Positions 34,311 to 43,052 of a stretch of 64,000 nucleotides of DNA are shown here, in pieces (position 1 is the first letter of the stretch; each line of letters opens with the position of its first letter). The notes beneath the pieces are model-generated. The model was not told the origin of the DNA and ran no database searches. It saw only the letters and a list, made by a program, of their open reading frames with translations. Source of the DNA: Zoogloea sp. LCSB751 (GTDB lineage Bacteria; Pseudomonadota; Gammaproteobacteria; Burkholderiales; Rhodocyclaceae). The stretch covers positions 1 to 64,000 of the forward strand of contig NZ_MWUM01000001.1 of the NCBI RefSeq assembly GCF_002028455.1. The letters are read 5' to 3'. Made by a program: the position numbers and the translations under genes.

Positions 34311-36287
34311 TCAGGCCGCCAGCGCGGCGGCGGCGCCAGTGTCGGCCGGCATGTCAAGGGCCTGCTCGATGCGTTCGGATAGCGTGTTGAGCTGGCGGAG
34401 CTGCTGGACCAGCAGATCTTCGGCTTGCTGCAGTTCGCCGACCCGGTCTTCCAGCGTGTCGGTGGCCTGGTGAATGCGCTTGACGCTTTCGAGGCGGCGC
34501 TTGAGTTGCAGCTGGTATTCGCGGACCTGGGTTTCCAGTGGCGCCATGACGGCGCGCAGCCACTGCTCGGCATCCCGGTTGGCCACTTCGAAGGTTCGTC
34601 GCGCCTGCACGGCGACGGTTTCGAAGAACTTCTGGGTCAGGGTGTGCTTCTCGGTGGTGACGATGGTCAGTACCGTGTTGAACTGGCTGTTGAAGGCGTC
34701 TTCCAGGCGCTCGATCTCCTTCTCGTAGCGCAGCGTCGAGAAGGCCGTCGGGGCGGCCAGCTTGAGGCCGTGCTCGACGGTGAAGCGTTTGTACATCGCG
34801 TCGAGCATCTTGGAGATCTCGCCGATCTCGTCGGTGGATTTCCGGAGGTTGCCGCGCAGGTGCTCGAAGAAGCCCTTCATCGCTTCGCGCAGGCCACGGG
34901 AGAAGGCCGCGTCGAGCATGGCCTCGCGGGTGCGCCGGGTTTCGTCGCGCAGGGCGTCCAGGCCCAGGTGGCCGAAAAGGTTGTTGGACAGGTTGGAGAA
35001 GACGCTGCGCACCGCGTAGTACTTCTGCAGGCCCTGTTCGAACTCGTCCTTTTCGGAGCGCACCTTGCGCATCATGTATTCGATGACGTTCTGGTTCTTG
35101 CCGCGCAGGTCGGTGAGTTCCTGTAGCTGCTCGCGCAGGCCGGTGAGGCGGGCGTTGAGGAGTTCGCGGCTGCGGCTGACGATGTCGTTCACGTCGCCGT
35201 AGGTGTTGTCGCGCACGATGTCGCGCTTGGTCGGCAGCAGCTCGGTGGACAGGGCTTCCTCGAGTTCGACGATGCGGCTGCGAGCGAGCAGGTCGTCGTC
35301 GTCATTGACCTTGGCGACCAGGCCTTTCTGGGCGGATACCGGATAGACCTGGCTCGGGTCGACTTCCAGCGTGGCGGCCACGCTGGCTACCTGCCCGGCG
35401 ATCTCCCGTTCGATGTCAGCCTCGCTGCGCAGGCCGTCCCACAGGCCGTCGATCTTGTTGAGGGCCACCAGGCGGCCGCGCTGGCGGCGGCCGGCGTTGA
35501 CGTGTTCGCGCCAGACGGCCAGGTCGCTCTGGGTCACGCCGGTGTCGGCGGCCAGGATGAACAGTACCGCGTGGGCGTTGGGCAGCAGGTTGAGGGTCAG
35601 CTCCGGCTCGGCGCCGATCGCATTGAGGCCGGGTGTGTCGAGGATGACCAGCCCCTGCTCGAGCAGCGGGTGGGGAAACTGGATGATGGCGTGGCGCCAG
35701 CGTGGAATCTCGATCGCGCCGTCGGCGTCGGGGCGCAGGCCGGTGTCGCCGCTGTCATCGACCGGGAAGCCCAGCTCGTCGGCCTCGCTCCGGCTCACCA
35801 GACGGGTTTCGCCGACCTGGGCGAGGGCCTGCTGGAGGCTTTCGGCCGAGCTGGTGTCGAGGGGGCGGACCCGCCACTCCTCGGGATAGCGCTTGAGCTC
35901 GGTGATGCTGGCGTTGGTCTTGCGGCTCTCGATCGGCAGCAGACGGATCTCGGGCTTGTCGCCCTGCTTCCATTGCAGTTCGGTCGGGCACATGGTGGTA
36001 CGCCCGGCGCTGGACGGCAGGATGCGATTGCCGTAGCCGGCGAAGAACACGGCGTTGATCAGCTCCGACTTGCCGCGGGAGAACTCGGCCACGAAGGCGA
36101 CGATCAGCTTGTCTTCGCGAAGGCGGTCGAGCAGGTACTGCAGGCGCAGGTCGGACTGGGCATCACCAATCTCGTTGAGGTGCAGCCATTTGCGTAACTC
36201 CTCGATCCCGGTCGCGACGTCGCCGCGCCATTGGGTGTAGGCGGAGAAGTGTTCAGCAAGCATGTGGGCGTCTTTCACGGGCTTCAT
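34311..36287 (-). CDS. Dynamin-family GTPase
   Basis: This 658-residue protein has a GTPase domain with P-loop AEFSRGKSE at residues 68-76, a switch region with GRTTMCPTE, DTPGLN and NKID. The remainder is helical with long coiled segments (for example LQQAEDLLVQQLRQLNTL near the C terminus), as in bacterial dynamin-like proteins of the CrfC/YjdA type. Such proteins assemble on membranes or chromosome-associated complexes; no transmembrane helix is seen. The first P-loop glycine is alanine, which is common in this subgroup. It is convergent with the ferredoxin unit and follows mutM in the same direction. Confidence 0.85.
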   Translation of the reverse strand: MKPVKDAHMLAEHFSAYTQWRGDVATGIEELRKWLHLNEIGDAQSDLRLQYLLDRLREDKLIVAFVAEFSRGKSELINAVFFAGYGNRILPSSAGRTTMCPTELQWKQGDKPEIRLLPIESRKTNASITELKRYPEEWRVRPLDTSSAESLQQALAQVGETRLVSRSEADELGFPVDDSGDTGLRPDADGAIEIPRWRHAIIQFPHPLLEQGLVILDTPGLNAIGAEPELTLNLLPNAHAVLFILAADTGVTQSDLAVWREHVNAGRRQRGRLVALNKIDGLWDGLRSEADIEREIAGQVASVAATLEVDPSQVYPVSAQKGLVAKVNDDDDLLARSRIVELEEALSTELLPTKRDIVRDNTYGDVNDIVSRSRELLNARLTGLREQLQELTDLRGKNQNVIEYMMRKVRSEKDEFEQGLQKYYAVRSVFSNLSNNLFGHLGLDALRDETRRTREAMLDAAFSRGLREAMKGFFEHLRGNLRKSTDEIGEISKMLDAMYKRFTVEHGLKLAAPTAFSTLRYEKEIERLEDAFNSQFNTVLTIVTTEKHTLTQKFFETVAVQARRTFEVANRDAEQWLRAVMAPLETQVREYQLQLKRRLESVKRIHQATDTLEDRVGELQQAEDLLVQQLRQLNTLSERIEQALDMPADTGAAAALAA

Positions 36288-36367
36288 TCCTGGCTGGGCG
36301 CCGCTGCGTCGGCACGAATGTCCAATATCCTAAGCATAAACGTGAACGCGGCCGGCAGGAACCGGTT

Positions 36368-37177
36368 TTAATGCTGACAGCGTGGGCAAAAGAAGGTGGC
36401 GCGCTGTCCCATGATGCGTTTGCGGATCGTTGTGCCGCAGTTGCGGCAGGCTTCGCCGTCGCGTCCATAGACGAAGTATTGCTGCTGGAAGTAGCCCGGC
36501 GAGCCGTTGCTGCCGACGAAGTCGCGCAGGGTGCTGCCGCCGGCGGCCAGTGCGTCGAGCAGGGTCTCGCGGATGCAGCCGGCGAGGCGGGCGCAGCGGC
36601 GCGGGCCGAGTTCGCCCACCGGCGTGGTCGGATCGATGCCGGCGCGGAACAGGCTCTCGGACGCGTAGATGTTGCCGATGCCGACCACATGGGCGGCGTC
36701 CATCAGGAACAGCTTGACCGGTGTCCGGCGATCGCGGCTGGCCGCATGGAGCCAGGCGCCGTTGAAAGCGTCGCCGAGGGGCTCGATGCCCAGGCCGGCA
36801 AGCAGTGAATGGTCCTCGTCACCGGCCTGCCACAGGACCAGGCCGAAGCGACGCGGGTCGCGCAGGCGCAGTGCCCGGCTGCCGAAGACGATGTCCAGGT
36901 GGTCGTGCTTTTCGGGGGGATGCCCGGTCGGTACGATGCGCAGGCTTCCCGACATACCCAGGTGTACGAGCAGGCTGCCGGCCGGGAAGCGGAACAGCAG
37001 GTACTTGGCGCGACGCTCGACCGCCAACAGGGTCTGGCCCGCAAGGATCTCGCCGAGATCGGCGGGAATCGGGTGGCGCAGGCGGCCATTGCGGATGGTG
37101 ACGGCGCTGACGTCGGCGCCGGCGAGTTCGGGGGCGATGCCCCGGCGGGTGGTCTCGACTTCGGGTAGCTCTGGCAT
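36368..37177 (-). CDS. mutM: Formamidopyrimidine-DNA glycosylase
   Basis: This 269-residue enzyme removes oxidised purines such as 8-oxoguanine from DNA. The mature N terminus PELPEVETTRRG supplies the catalytic proline and glutamate. It also has HLGMSGSLR, the RDPRRFG void-filling loop, GIGNIYASE and a C-terminal zinc finger CRNCGTTIRKRIMGQRATFFCPRCQ (four cysteines). The ATG at 37177 is chosen because the enzyme must start MPELPE; in-frame codons further upstream are ignored. It diverges from the TPR gene. Confidence 0.97.
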   Translation of the reverse strand: MPELPEVETTRRGIAPELAGADVSAVTIRNGRLRHPIPADLGEILAGQTLLAVERRAKYLLFRFPAGSLLVHLGMSGSLRIVPTGHPPEKHDHLDIVFGSRALRLRDPRRFGLVLWQAGDEDHSLLAGLGIEPLGDAFNGAWLHAASRDRRTPVKLFLMDAAHVVGIGNIYASESLFRAGIDPTTPVGELGPRRCARLAGCIRETLLDALAAGGSTLRDFVGSNGSPGYFQQQYFVYGRDGEACRNCGTTIRKRIMGQRATFFCPRCQH

Positions 37178-37349
37178 GGGGCTGAATGGAGTTGGCTTGC
37201 TGGGGGTGGGGAAACCGCCTAACATCCGGCGAACCCCGAACCCTATTGTAATAGCGCGATCCAACCGGTGTCCGGGGGCCGTCGATGCAACAATCGTCCG
37301 CCTGGGCTGGCGGCTGCGGCCTTCTCCAACATCTTGTCAGAGCCCTTCG

Positions 37350-39074
37350 ATGAAGCCTTTAATTCGCCTCGTGCGCCCGGCCCGCCTGCTGGCCGTTTTG
37401 TTGATAGCGGGGGGGCAGACAGCGACGGTAGAAGCCCAGGAGTCCGCCGTCGAGGAGCCGGCTGGCGCTGTTACGACCTATCCCGCACAGCCATTGACGC
37501 CACAGATCCTGCAGCAGTTGATGCTGGCGGAAATTGCCGGCGCGCGTGGACAACTGGTCGTATCGGCACGCTCTTATCTGGATCTGGCCCGGCGCACGCG
37601 GGATCCGCGCATTGCCCGGCGGGCCGCCGAGATCGCCGTGGTCTCGCGCCAGGCCGAGTTGGCCAGCGAAGCCTCGCGTCTATGGCTGGAGCTCGACCCC
37701 CGGTCGCTGCAGGCTCAGCAGCTGGCCAGCGGTGCGTTCGCCAACGAGGCGCGCATCGAGGAGTTGAGTGCCCAGCTGGCCCGGGCGCTGGCCCAGCAGG
37801 GGCAGAACATCGGCGCCGCGCTGATGGGGCTCAATCGCGGGCTGGCACAGATTCCCGACAAGGTGCTGATCCGGCGCCTGGTGAATGAGCTGACCGAGCC
37901 CTATCTGGACCGGGCGGAGGCGCATTTTGCGCGGGCCAATGCGGCGTTCGTCGCCGGTGATGCGGTGGCGGCCTCCCAGGCCCTGGATGGTGCGCTGGCG
38001 ATCCGGCCGGACTGGGAGCAGGCGGTCGTGCTGAAGGCCCAGTTCGAACAGGAGGCATCGCCGGGCGCGGGGGTGAAAATCCTGCGCGACTACCTGGGCG
38101 TCCATCCCGAATCCCGCGAGGTCCGTATCGTGCTCGCCCGCATGCTGGTGGCCAGCCGGGAGTACGCCGGCGCGCGGGAGCAGTTCGAGATCCAGCTCAA
38201 GCGCGAGCCCGACGACCGCGACGTGGTCCACGCCGCAGGCCTGCTGGCCATGCAGCAGGGCGACCGTGATGCTGCCGAGGCCCATTTCCGTCACTTGCTG
38301 ACGCTCGGCTTTGGCGATCCGGACACCGTCCGCATGTATCTCGGCCAGATCGCCGAGGACGCCAGGCGCTACGACGATGCCCTCAACTGGTACAAGGCGG
38401 TGGCGCCGGGCCCACAGTTCATTGGCGCCCAGGTGCGCGTCGCCCAGGTGCTGGTCGGGCGCGGCAAGCTGGCCGAGGCGCGCCTGCATCTGCAGACCGT
38501 GGCCCGCGACGCATCCCAGGACAAGGTTCAGTATGTACTCGCCGAGGCGCAGCTGTTGCGCGATGCCAACCGGGCCGACGAGGCCTTCCTGGTGCTCGAC
38601 GAGGCGTTGCGCCGCGATCCCGAAAACATCGACCTCCTGTACGAATCCGCGCTGGCGGCCGAGCGGCTTGGCCGCGTGGAGGCGATGGAGGGGCGCCTGC
38701 GCAAGGTCATCGCCCTCAAGCCCGACCAGGCCCACGCCTACAACGCACTCGGCTATTCCCTCGTCGATCGCAATCAGCGCCTTGCCGAGGCGGAAAAGCT
38801 GATCCGCAAGGCCCTCAGCCTGATGCCCGGCGACCCCTTCATCATCGACAGCCTGGGCTGGGCCCTGTATCGCAAGGGCGATCTCAAGGGGGCGCTGGAG
38901 CAGTTGCAGAAAGCCTTCGAGCTGCGTGCCGATCCGGAGATCGCCGCCCATTTGGGTGAAGTACTGTGGGTGCTGGGGCGGCGCGAGGAGGCGACCAAGA
39001 CCTGGCGCGAGGCCGCCAAGGCCAACCCTGACAACACCGTGCTGGCCGACGTGATCAAGAAGTTCAAACCGTGA
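37350..39074 (+). CDS. Tetratricopeptide repeat protein, exported
   Basis: This 574-residue protein has a signal peptide (ARLLAVLLIAGGQTATVEA) followed by about ten TPR-type helical pairs. Clear repeats include FVAGDAVAASQALDGALAIRP, AGLLAMQQGDRDAAEAHF and the C-terminal HAYNALGYSLVDRNQRLAEA and LGWALYRKGDLKGALEQL. It probably acts as a scaffold in the periplasm. It overlaps lolB by four bases, an order that is conserved in betaproteobacteria and points to a role in envelope biogenesis; the exact partner is not known. Confidence 0.88.
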   Translation: MKPLIRLVRPARLLAVLLIAGGQTATVEAQESAVEEPAGAVTTYPAQPLTPQILQQLMLAEIAGARGQLVVSARSYLDLARRTRDPRIARRAAEIAVVSRQAELASEASRLWLELDPRSLQAQQLASGAFANEARIEELSAQLARALAQQGQNIGAALMGLNRGLAQIPDKVLIRRLVNELTEPYLDRAEAHFARANAAFVAGDAVAASQALDGALAIRPDWEQAVVLKAQFEQEASPGAGVKILRDYLGVHPESREVRIVLARMLVASREYAGAREQFEIQLKREPDDRDVVHAAGLLAMQQGDRDAAEAHFRHLLTLGFGDPDTVRMYLGQIAEDARRYDDALNWYKAVAPGPQFIGAQVRVAQVLVGRGKLAEARLHLQTVARDASQDKVQYVLAEAQLLRDANRADEAFLVLDEALRRDPENIDLLYESALAAERLGRVEAMEGRLRKVIALKPDQAHAYNALGYSLVDRNQRLAEAEKLIRKALSLMPGDPFIIDSLGWALYRKGDLKGALEQLQKAFELRADPEIAAHLGEVLWVLGRREEATKTWREAAKANPDNTVLADVIKKFKP

Positions 39075-39649
39075 GGGGCACTGTCGTTGCAAGTCTGTTG
39101 CCGCTGCTGCTCGGCGCCTGCGCATCGCAGCCTCCTGCGCCGGCCGCCGCCGTGAGGATCGTCGAGCCGCCCGCCGTGGCGCTCCTGTCCCGCTTCGAGA
39201 TCGATGGTCGCCTGCAGGTCCGGGATGGTGACAAGACCGCCGCGGTCGGGGTCGAATGGATGCACGCGGAGGAGGGGGACGAGTGGCTGTTCTCCGGCCC
39301 GCTCGGACAGGGGCTGGCGCGCATCCAGTCCGGCCCCGAAGGCGCGCGGATGACCCTCGCCGATGGACGGCGCATCGAAGCCCCGTCGGCGGCGGAGCTG
39401 GCCGAGCGCCTGTTCGAGGTGCACGCCCCCTTCGCCCAGTTGCCGCGCTGGGTGACGGCCCGCTTGCCGGGCGGTGCCGAGGTTCGCGAACTGGACGCCA
39501 TCGGCCGCCCGTTGCGGGTGGTGGACCAGGGTTGGACCATCGAATATCTCGAATACGCCGGCGATGCCCTGGCCGACCTGCCGCGCAAGATCGACATTCA
39601 CCGCGGCGAAACGCGGCTGCGCCTGATCATCGATACCTGGAATCCCTGA
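39071..39649 (+). CDS. lolB: Outer-membrane lipoprotein receptor LolB
   Basis: This 192-residue lipoprotein accepts lipoproteins from LolA and inserts them in the outer membrane. It has a lipobox LLLGAC at residues 12-17 and the LolB pattern SRFEIDGRLQVRDGD, VEWMHAEEGDEWLFSGPLGQG and a C-terminal PRKIDIHRGETRLRLIID. GTG is the start and overlaps the TPR stop. ispE begins one base after its stop, the usual lolB-ispE arrangement. Confidence 0.93.
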   Translation: MRGTVVASLLPLLLGACASQPPAPAAAVRIVEPPAVALLSRFEIDGRLQVRDGDKTAAVGVEWMHAEEGDEWLFSGPLGQGLARIQSGPEGARMTLADGRRIEAPSAAELAERLFEVHAPFAQLPRWVTARLPGGAEVRELDAIGRPLRVVDQGWTIEYLEYAGDALADLPRKIDIHRGETRLRLIIDTWNP

Positions 39650-39650
39650 C

Positions 39651-40511
39651 GTGACGACTGCCCAATTCGATCCGGCTGCCACCATCCGCGTGGCTGCGCC
39701 GGCCAAGATCAATCTGTTCCTGCACATCGTTGGGCGCCGCCCGGATGGCTATCATCTGCTGCAGACCGCCTTCCGCATGCTCGACTGGGGGGATGAGATC
39801 ACCCTGCGCCGTCGGGACGACGGCGCGATCCTGCGCACTACCGACATTCCCGGGGTGCCGGCCGAGTCCGACCTGGTGATAAGGGCTGCCCGGGCCCTGC
39901 AGGCCGCAACGGGGACGTCCTTCGGTGCCGAGATCGGTGTCAGCAAGAAGATCCCAATGGGTGGTGGCTTGGGCGGCGGAAGCTCCGATGCGGCATCGGT
40001 GCTGCTCGCCCTCAACAGGATCTGGGGCTGCAGGCTGCCCCGCCGGCACCTGCAGGAAATCGGCCTGAGGCTGGGCGCTGACGTACCTTTCTTCATCTTC
40101 GGTGAGACCGCCTTTGCCGAGGGTGTGGGGGAGGATCTGAGCCCCCTGAGCGTGCCGCCGGCCTGGTATGTGATGGCGGCGCCGAGCGTTTCCGTGCCAA
40201 CTGCTGAAATTTTTTCTGATCCACTGTTGACACGCGATAGCGAAATCCTAATAATGCGGGCCTTCGCAACGCACACAACGCGAAACGACATGCAGGGAAC
40301 AGTCTGCAGGAAGTTTCCGGAAGTGGCTGAAGCGCTGGTCTGGTTGTCGCAGTACGGGGCAGCGAGAATGAGCGGTTCAGGAGCTTGTATCTTCGCTCCC
40401 TTCGATTCGAAGGACGCGGCAGAGCAGGTTATGGCCAAAGCCCCGCAGGGTTTGAAGGTCTGGGTAGCCGAAGGGCTCGACAGGCACCCTCTGCAGAGCT
40501 GGGTTGTGTAA
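39651..40511 (+). CDS. ispE: 4-diphosphocytidyl-2-C-methyl-D-erythritol kinase
   Basis: This 286-residue GHMP kinase phosphorylates CDP-methylerythritol in the MEP route to isoprenoids. It has APAKINLFLHI, GRRPDGYH, the ATP-binding IPMGGGLGGGSSDAA and the C-terminal RMSGSGACIFA. GTG is the start. The stretch encoding residues 185-225 is unusually AT-rich for this genome and carries a near-consensus sigma-70 promoter, listed separately. A single tRNA gene follows. Confidence 0.96.
   Translation: MTTAQFDPAATIRVAAPAKINLFLHIVGRRPDGYHLLQTAFRMLDWGDEITLRRRDDGAILRTTDIPGVPAESDLVIRAARALQAATGTSFGAEIGVSKKIPMGGGLGGGSSDAASVLLALNRIWGCRLPRRHLQEIGLRLGADVPFFIFGETAFAEGVGEDLSPLSVPPAWYVMAAPSVSVPTAEIFSDPLLTRDSEILIMRAFATHTTRNDMQGTVCRKFPEVAEALVWLSQYGAARMSGSGACIFAPFDSKDAAEQVMAKAPQGLKVWVAEGLDRHPLQSWVV
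40227..40255 (+). promoter_or_regulatory. Near-consensus sigma-70 promoter inside ispE
   Basis: A perfect TTGACA at 40227-40232 and AATAAT at 40250-40255 are separated by 17 bases within the ispE reading frame. The start would be near 40262, about 270 bases before the tRNA-Gln gene. It is likely to drive tRNA-Gln and prs. Confidence 0.65.
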
Positions 40512-40529
40512 GTAGCGAGAACGATTTCT

Positions 40530-40606
40530 TGGGGAGTCGCCAAGTTGGTCAAGGCACCGGATTTTGATTCCGGCATTCGAAGGTTCGAATCCTTCTTCCC
40601 CAGCCA
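40530..40606 (+). tRNA. tRNA-Gln (anticodon TTG)
   Basis: The 77-base gene folds into a normal cloverleaf. The acceptor arm TGGGGAG pairs with the sequence before the discriminator G and encoded CCA. The anticodon stem CCGGA/TCCGG encloses the seven-base loop TTTTGAT with anticodon TTG. The T arm contains GGTTCGAATCC. Its location between ispE and prs is conserved in betaproteobacteria. Confidence 0.96.
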
Positions 40607-40679
40607 AATTATGCGGGCAGGCCAAAAACCTGCCCGTTTTGTTTTAAGCTGTTCTACATCGCAGTAACGAGAGGTGATC

Positions 40680-41630
40680 ATGGCTTCGGGCAGCCTGATG
40701 GTTTTCACCGGCAACGCCAACCCCAAACTGGCCGCAGATGTTGTGCGCCGCTTGGGCAAGTCTCTGGGTTCCGCCACTGTAGGGCGTTTCTCTGACGGCG
40801 AAGTCAATGTCGAACTGCTGGAGAACGTGCGTGGTAAGGACATCTTCGTCCTCCAGCCGACCTGCGTTCCCACCAACGACAACATCATGGAACTGCTGAT
40901 CATGGTCGACGCGCTGAAGCGTGCGTCTGCCGGCCGGATCACCGCAGCCATTCCCTATTTCGGTTACGCCCGTCAGGATCGCCGTCCGCGTTCTGCGCGT
41001 GTGCCCATCACCGCCAAGGTGGTGGCCAACATGCTGCAAGCGGCGGGTGTGCAGCGCGTCCTGACCGTCGATCTTCACGCCGACCAGATCCAGGGCTTCT
41101 TCGACATTCCGGTGGACAACATCTACGCAACCCCGGTGTTGCTGGATTACCTGGAAAAGCAGAAGTACGACGACCTGATGGTCGTGTCGCCGGACGTCGG
41201 CGGCGTGGTTCGTGCCCGTGCCTTCGCCAAGCGCCTGGAATGCGATCTGGCGATCATCGACAAGCGTCGTCCCAAGGCCAATGTTTCCGAGGTGATGAAC
41301 ATCATCGGCGAGGTCGAAGGTCGCACCTGCGTGATCATGGACGATATCGTCGATACCGCCGGCACCCTCTGCAAGGCCGCGCAGGCCCTCAAAGAGAACG
41401 GCGCCAAGCGCGTGCTGGCCTACTGTACGCATGCGGTGCTGTCCGGCCCGGCGATCAGCCGTATCAACGAATCCGATCTCGACGAACTGGTCGTCACCGA
41501 CACGATTCCGTTGTCGGACGAAGCCAAAGCCTGTAGCAAGATCGGATCGGTCTCGATCGCCGATCTGCTGGCCGACACGATCCTGCGGATCAGTAACGAA
41601 GAGTCGGTCAGCTCGCTCTTCACCGAGTAA
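40680..41630 (+). CDS. prs: Ribose-phosphate pyrophosphokinase
   Basis: This 316-residue enzyme makes phosphoribosyl pyrophosphate from ribose 5-phosphate and ATP for nucleotide, histidine and tryptophan synthesis. It has [52 protein letters not shown] and the PRPP loop [13 protein letters not shown]. The ATG at 40680 is preferred to the in-frame GTG at 40674 because GAGAGG lies at the right distance. The length matches the family exactly. Confidence 0.97.
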   Translation: MASGSLMVFTGNANPKLAADVVRRLGKSLGSATVGRFSDGEVNVELLENVRGKDIFVLQPTCVPTNDNIMELLIMVDALKRASAGRITAAIPYFGYARQDRRPRSARVPITAKVVANMLQAAGVQRVLTVDLHADQIQGFFDIPVDNIYATPVLLDYLEKQKYDDLMVVSPDVGGVVRARAFAKRLECDLAIIDKRRPKANVSEVMNIIGEVEGRTCVIMDDIVDTAGTLCKAAQALKENGAKRVLAYCTHAVLSGPAISRINESDLDELVVTDTIPLSDEAKACSKIGSVSIADLLADTILRISNEESVSSLFTE

Positions 41631-41644
41631 ATCGTCAAGTTTTG

Positions 41645-41676
41645 AGCCGGTGGGTGCAAGCCCGCCGGCTTTTTTC
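41645..41676 (+). terminator. Rho-independent terminator after prs
   Basis: AGCCGGTGGG and CCCGCCGGCT (one G-T pair) enclose a six-base loop and are followed directly by a run of T. It lies 15 bases after the prs stop. Confidence 0.82.
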
Positions 41677-41704
41677 AGCCTGTCTGGTCGCGGACAGGCT
41701 TTTT
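41677..41704 (+). promoter_or_regulatory. Second hairpin with T tract in the rplY leader
   Basis: AGCCTGTC at 41677-41684 and GACAGGCT at 41693-41700 form an eight-base stem with an eight-base loop followed by TTTT. It starts one base after the T run of the prs terminator and ends 16 bases before the rplY ATG. It may be a back-up terminator or an attenuator for rplY. Confidence 0.55.
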
Positions 41705-41719
41705 ACTGGAGTAGTACTG

Positions 41720-42319
41720 ATGACCATTCAATTCAATGCCAAGTCGCGCGTTCAGCAGGGTTCGAGTGCGAGCCGCCGCCTGCGTCGTGCCGGCAGCGTG
41801 CCCGCCATCGTCTTCGGTGGCTCCGCCGCTCCGCAGCAGATCGAAGTCGATCACAACGAGATCTACCACGCTCTGCGTAACGAAGCCTTCCACTCCTCCG
41901 TGCTGAGCCTGCTGCTCGACGGCGCTGCCCAGGCCGTGATCCTGAAGGATGCCCAGTGGCACCCGTACAAGCAGCAAGTGCTGCACCTGGACTTCCAGCG
42001 CGTTGACGCTACCCACAAGATCCACGTCAAGGTGCCCCTGCACTTCGTGAACGCCGAAATCGCCCCGGGCGTGAAGCTCGACGGTGGCATCGTGTCCCAC
42101 GTGCAGACCGAAGTCGAACTCGAGTGCCTGCCCGGCGACCTGCCCGAGTTCATCCTGGTTGACCTGAAGGATCTGGCTACCGGCCACTCCCTGCACGTTT
42201 CCAACCTCGTCCTGCCGGCTGGCGTAAAGGCGCTGACCCATGGCGAAGACCCCGTCGTGGCGACCATCCTGGCCGTTCGCGGTGGTGGTGACGAAGCTGC
42301 CGAAACCCCGGCTGCCTGA
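41720..42319 (+). CDS. rplY: 50S ribosomal protein L25/general stress protein Ctc
   Basis: This 199-residue protein binds 5S rRNA in the large ribosomal subunit. It is the long Ctc form, with the N-terminal L25 domain ([32 protein letters not shown]) and the C-terminal TL5 domain ([33 protein letters not shown]), ending in an acidic tail. The start at 41720 has GGAG upstream. Its prs-rplY-pth neighbourhood is conserved in proteobacteria. Confidence 0.96.
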   Translation: MTIQFNAKSRVQQGSSASRRLRRAGSVPAIVFGGSAAPQQIEVDHNEIYHALRNEAFHSSVLSLLLDGAAQAVILKDAQWHPYKQQVLHLDFQRVDATHKIHVKVPLHFVNAEIAPGVKLDGGIVSHVQTEVELECLPGDLPEFILVDLKDLATGHSLHVSNLVLPAGVKALTHGEDPVVATILAVRGGGDEAAETPAA

Positions 42320-42350
42320 TCGTCAGAGGGATTGCGAGGCCACTGAAGCG

Positions 42351-42950
42351 ATGAGCCAGCTTGCACCCAAGCTCGTCGTCGGCCTCGGCAATCCCGGTGC
42401 GGAATACGCTGAAACCCGGCATAACGCCGGGTTTTGGTTTTGTGAGCGCCTGGCCCGCGAGCTGGGTGTGGGCTTCAGCAAGGAAGCCCGTTTCCACGGC
42501 CTCGCCGCCAATGCCCGCAACGAGGGTGTGTGGTTGCTGATGCCACAGACTTTCATGAACCGCTCCGGCCAGTCGGTGGCCGCGCTGGCGCGTTTCTATC
42601 GCATCGCACCCGCCGAGATCCTGGTGGTGCATGACGAACTCGATATTCCTCCCGGCCAGTTACGCGTCAAGTTCGGCGGTGGTCTGGGGGGGCATAATGG
42701 CCTGAAAGACATCACCGCTCACCTGGGGACCCAGGATTTCTGGCGCCTGCGCATTGGCATCGGCCATCCGGGTGACCGCAACGAAGTGGTGAATTTCGTC
42801 CTCAAGCCGCCCCGGCGCGAGGAGTCGGCCCTCATCGACGAGTCCATCGATCGTGCCTTGTTGGCCTGGCCCCTGATGGCCCGGGCCGACTGGAGCGGCG
42901 CAACCCAACGTCTTAATACCCGCCCCGCAGCCCCTAAGGCGCCCCGCTGA
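42351..42950 (+). CDS. pth: Peptidyl-tRNA hydrolase
   Basis: This 199-residue enzyme releases peptides from tRNA dropped by stalled ribosomes. It has the N-terminal [20 protein letters not shown] with the catalytic asparagine and histidine, [20 protein letters not shown] and [11 protein letters not shown]. The ATG at 42351 follows the rplY stop by 31 bases. Its usual place directly after rplY is kept. Confidence 0.97.
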   Translation: MSQLAPKLVVGLGNPGAEYAETRHNAGFWFCERLARELGVGFSKEARFHGLAANARNEGVWLLMPQTFMNRSGQSVAALARFYRIAPAEILVVHDELDIPPGQLRVKFGGGLGGHNGLKDITAHLGTQDFWRLRIGIGHPGDRNEVVNFVLKPPRREESALIDESIDRALLAWPLMARADWSGATQRLNTRPAAPKAPR

Positions 42951-42964
42951 TTTCGGCGCGGGCT

Positions 42965-42991
42965 TAAAGCCCGTCCTGCCTTTGCCGTATA
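42965..42991 (+). promoter_or_regulatory. Candidate sigma-28 (FliA) promoter for the chemoreceptor gene
   Basis: TAAAGCCC at 42965-42972 and GCCGTATA at 42984-42991 are separated by exactly 11 bases, matching the flagellar sigma-28 layout TAAAG-N-GCCGATAA with a few mismatches in the -10. Transcription would begin about 55 bases before the start codon. Confidence 0.6.
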
Positions 42992-43052
42992 CCTTCCATA
43001 GACAACAATGGATCGGCCTTTCGACGGCCGACATGAATCTGGGGTGGTAAGC

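Noticed and set aside
42951..42980. Terminator after pth
   Set aside because: The GGGC...GCCC hairpin is short and has no T run. The same bases are better explained as part of the sigma-28-type promoter.
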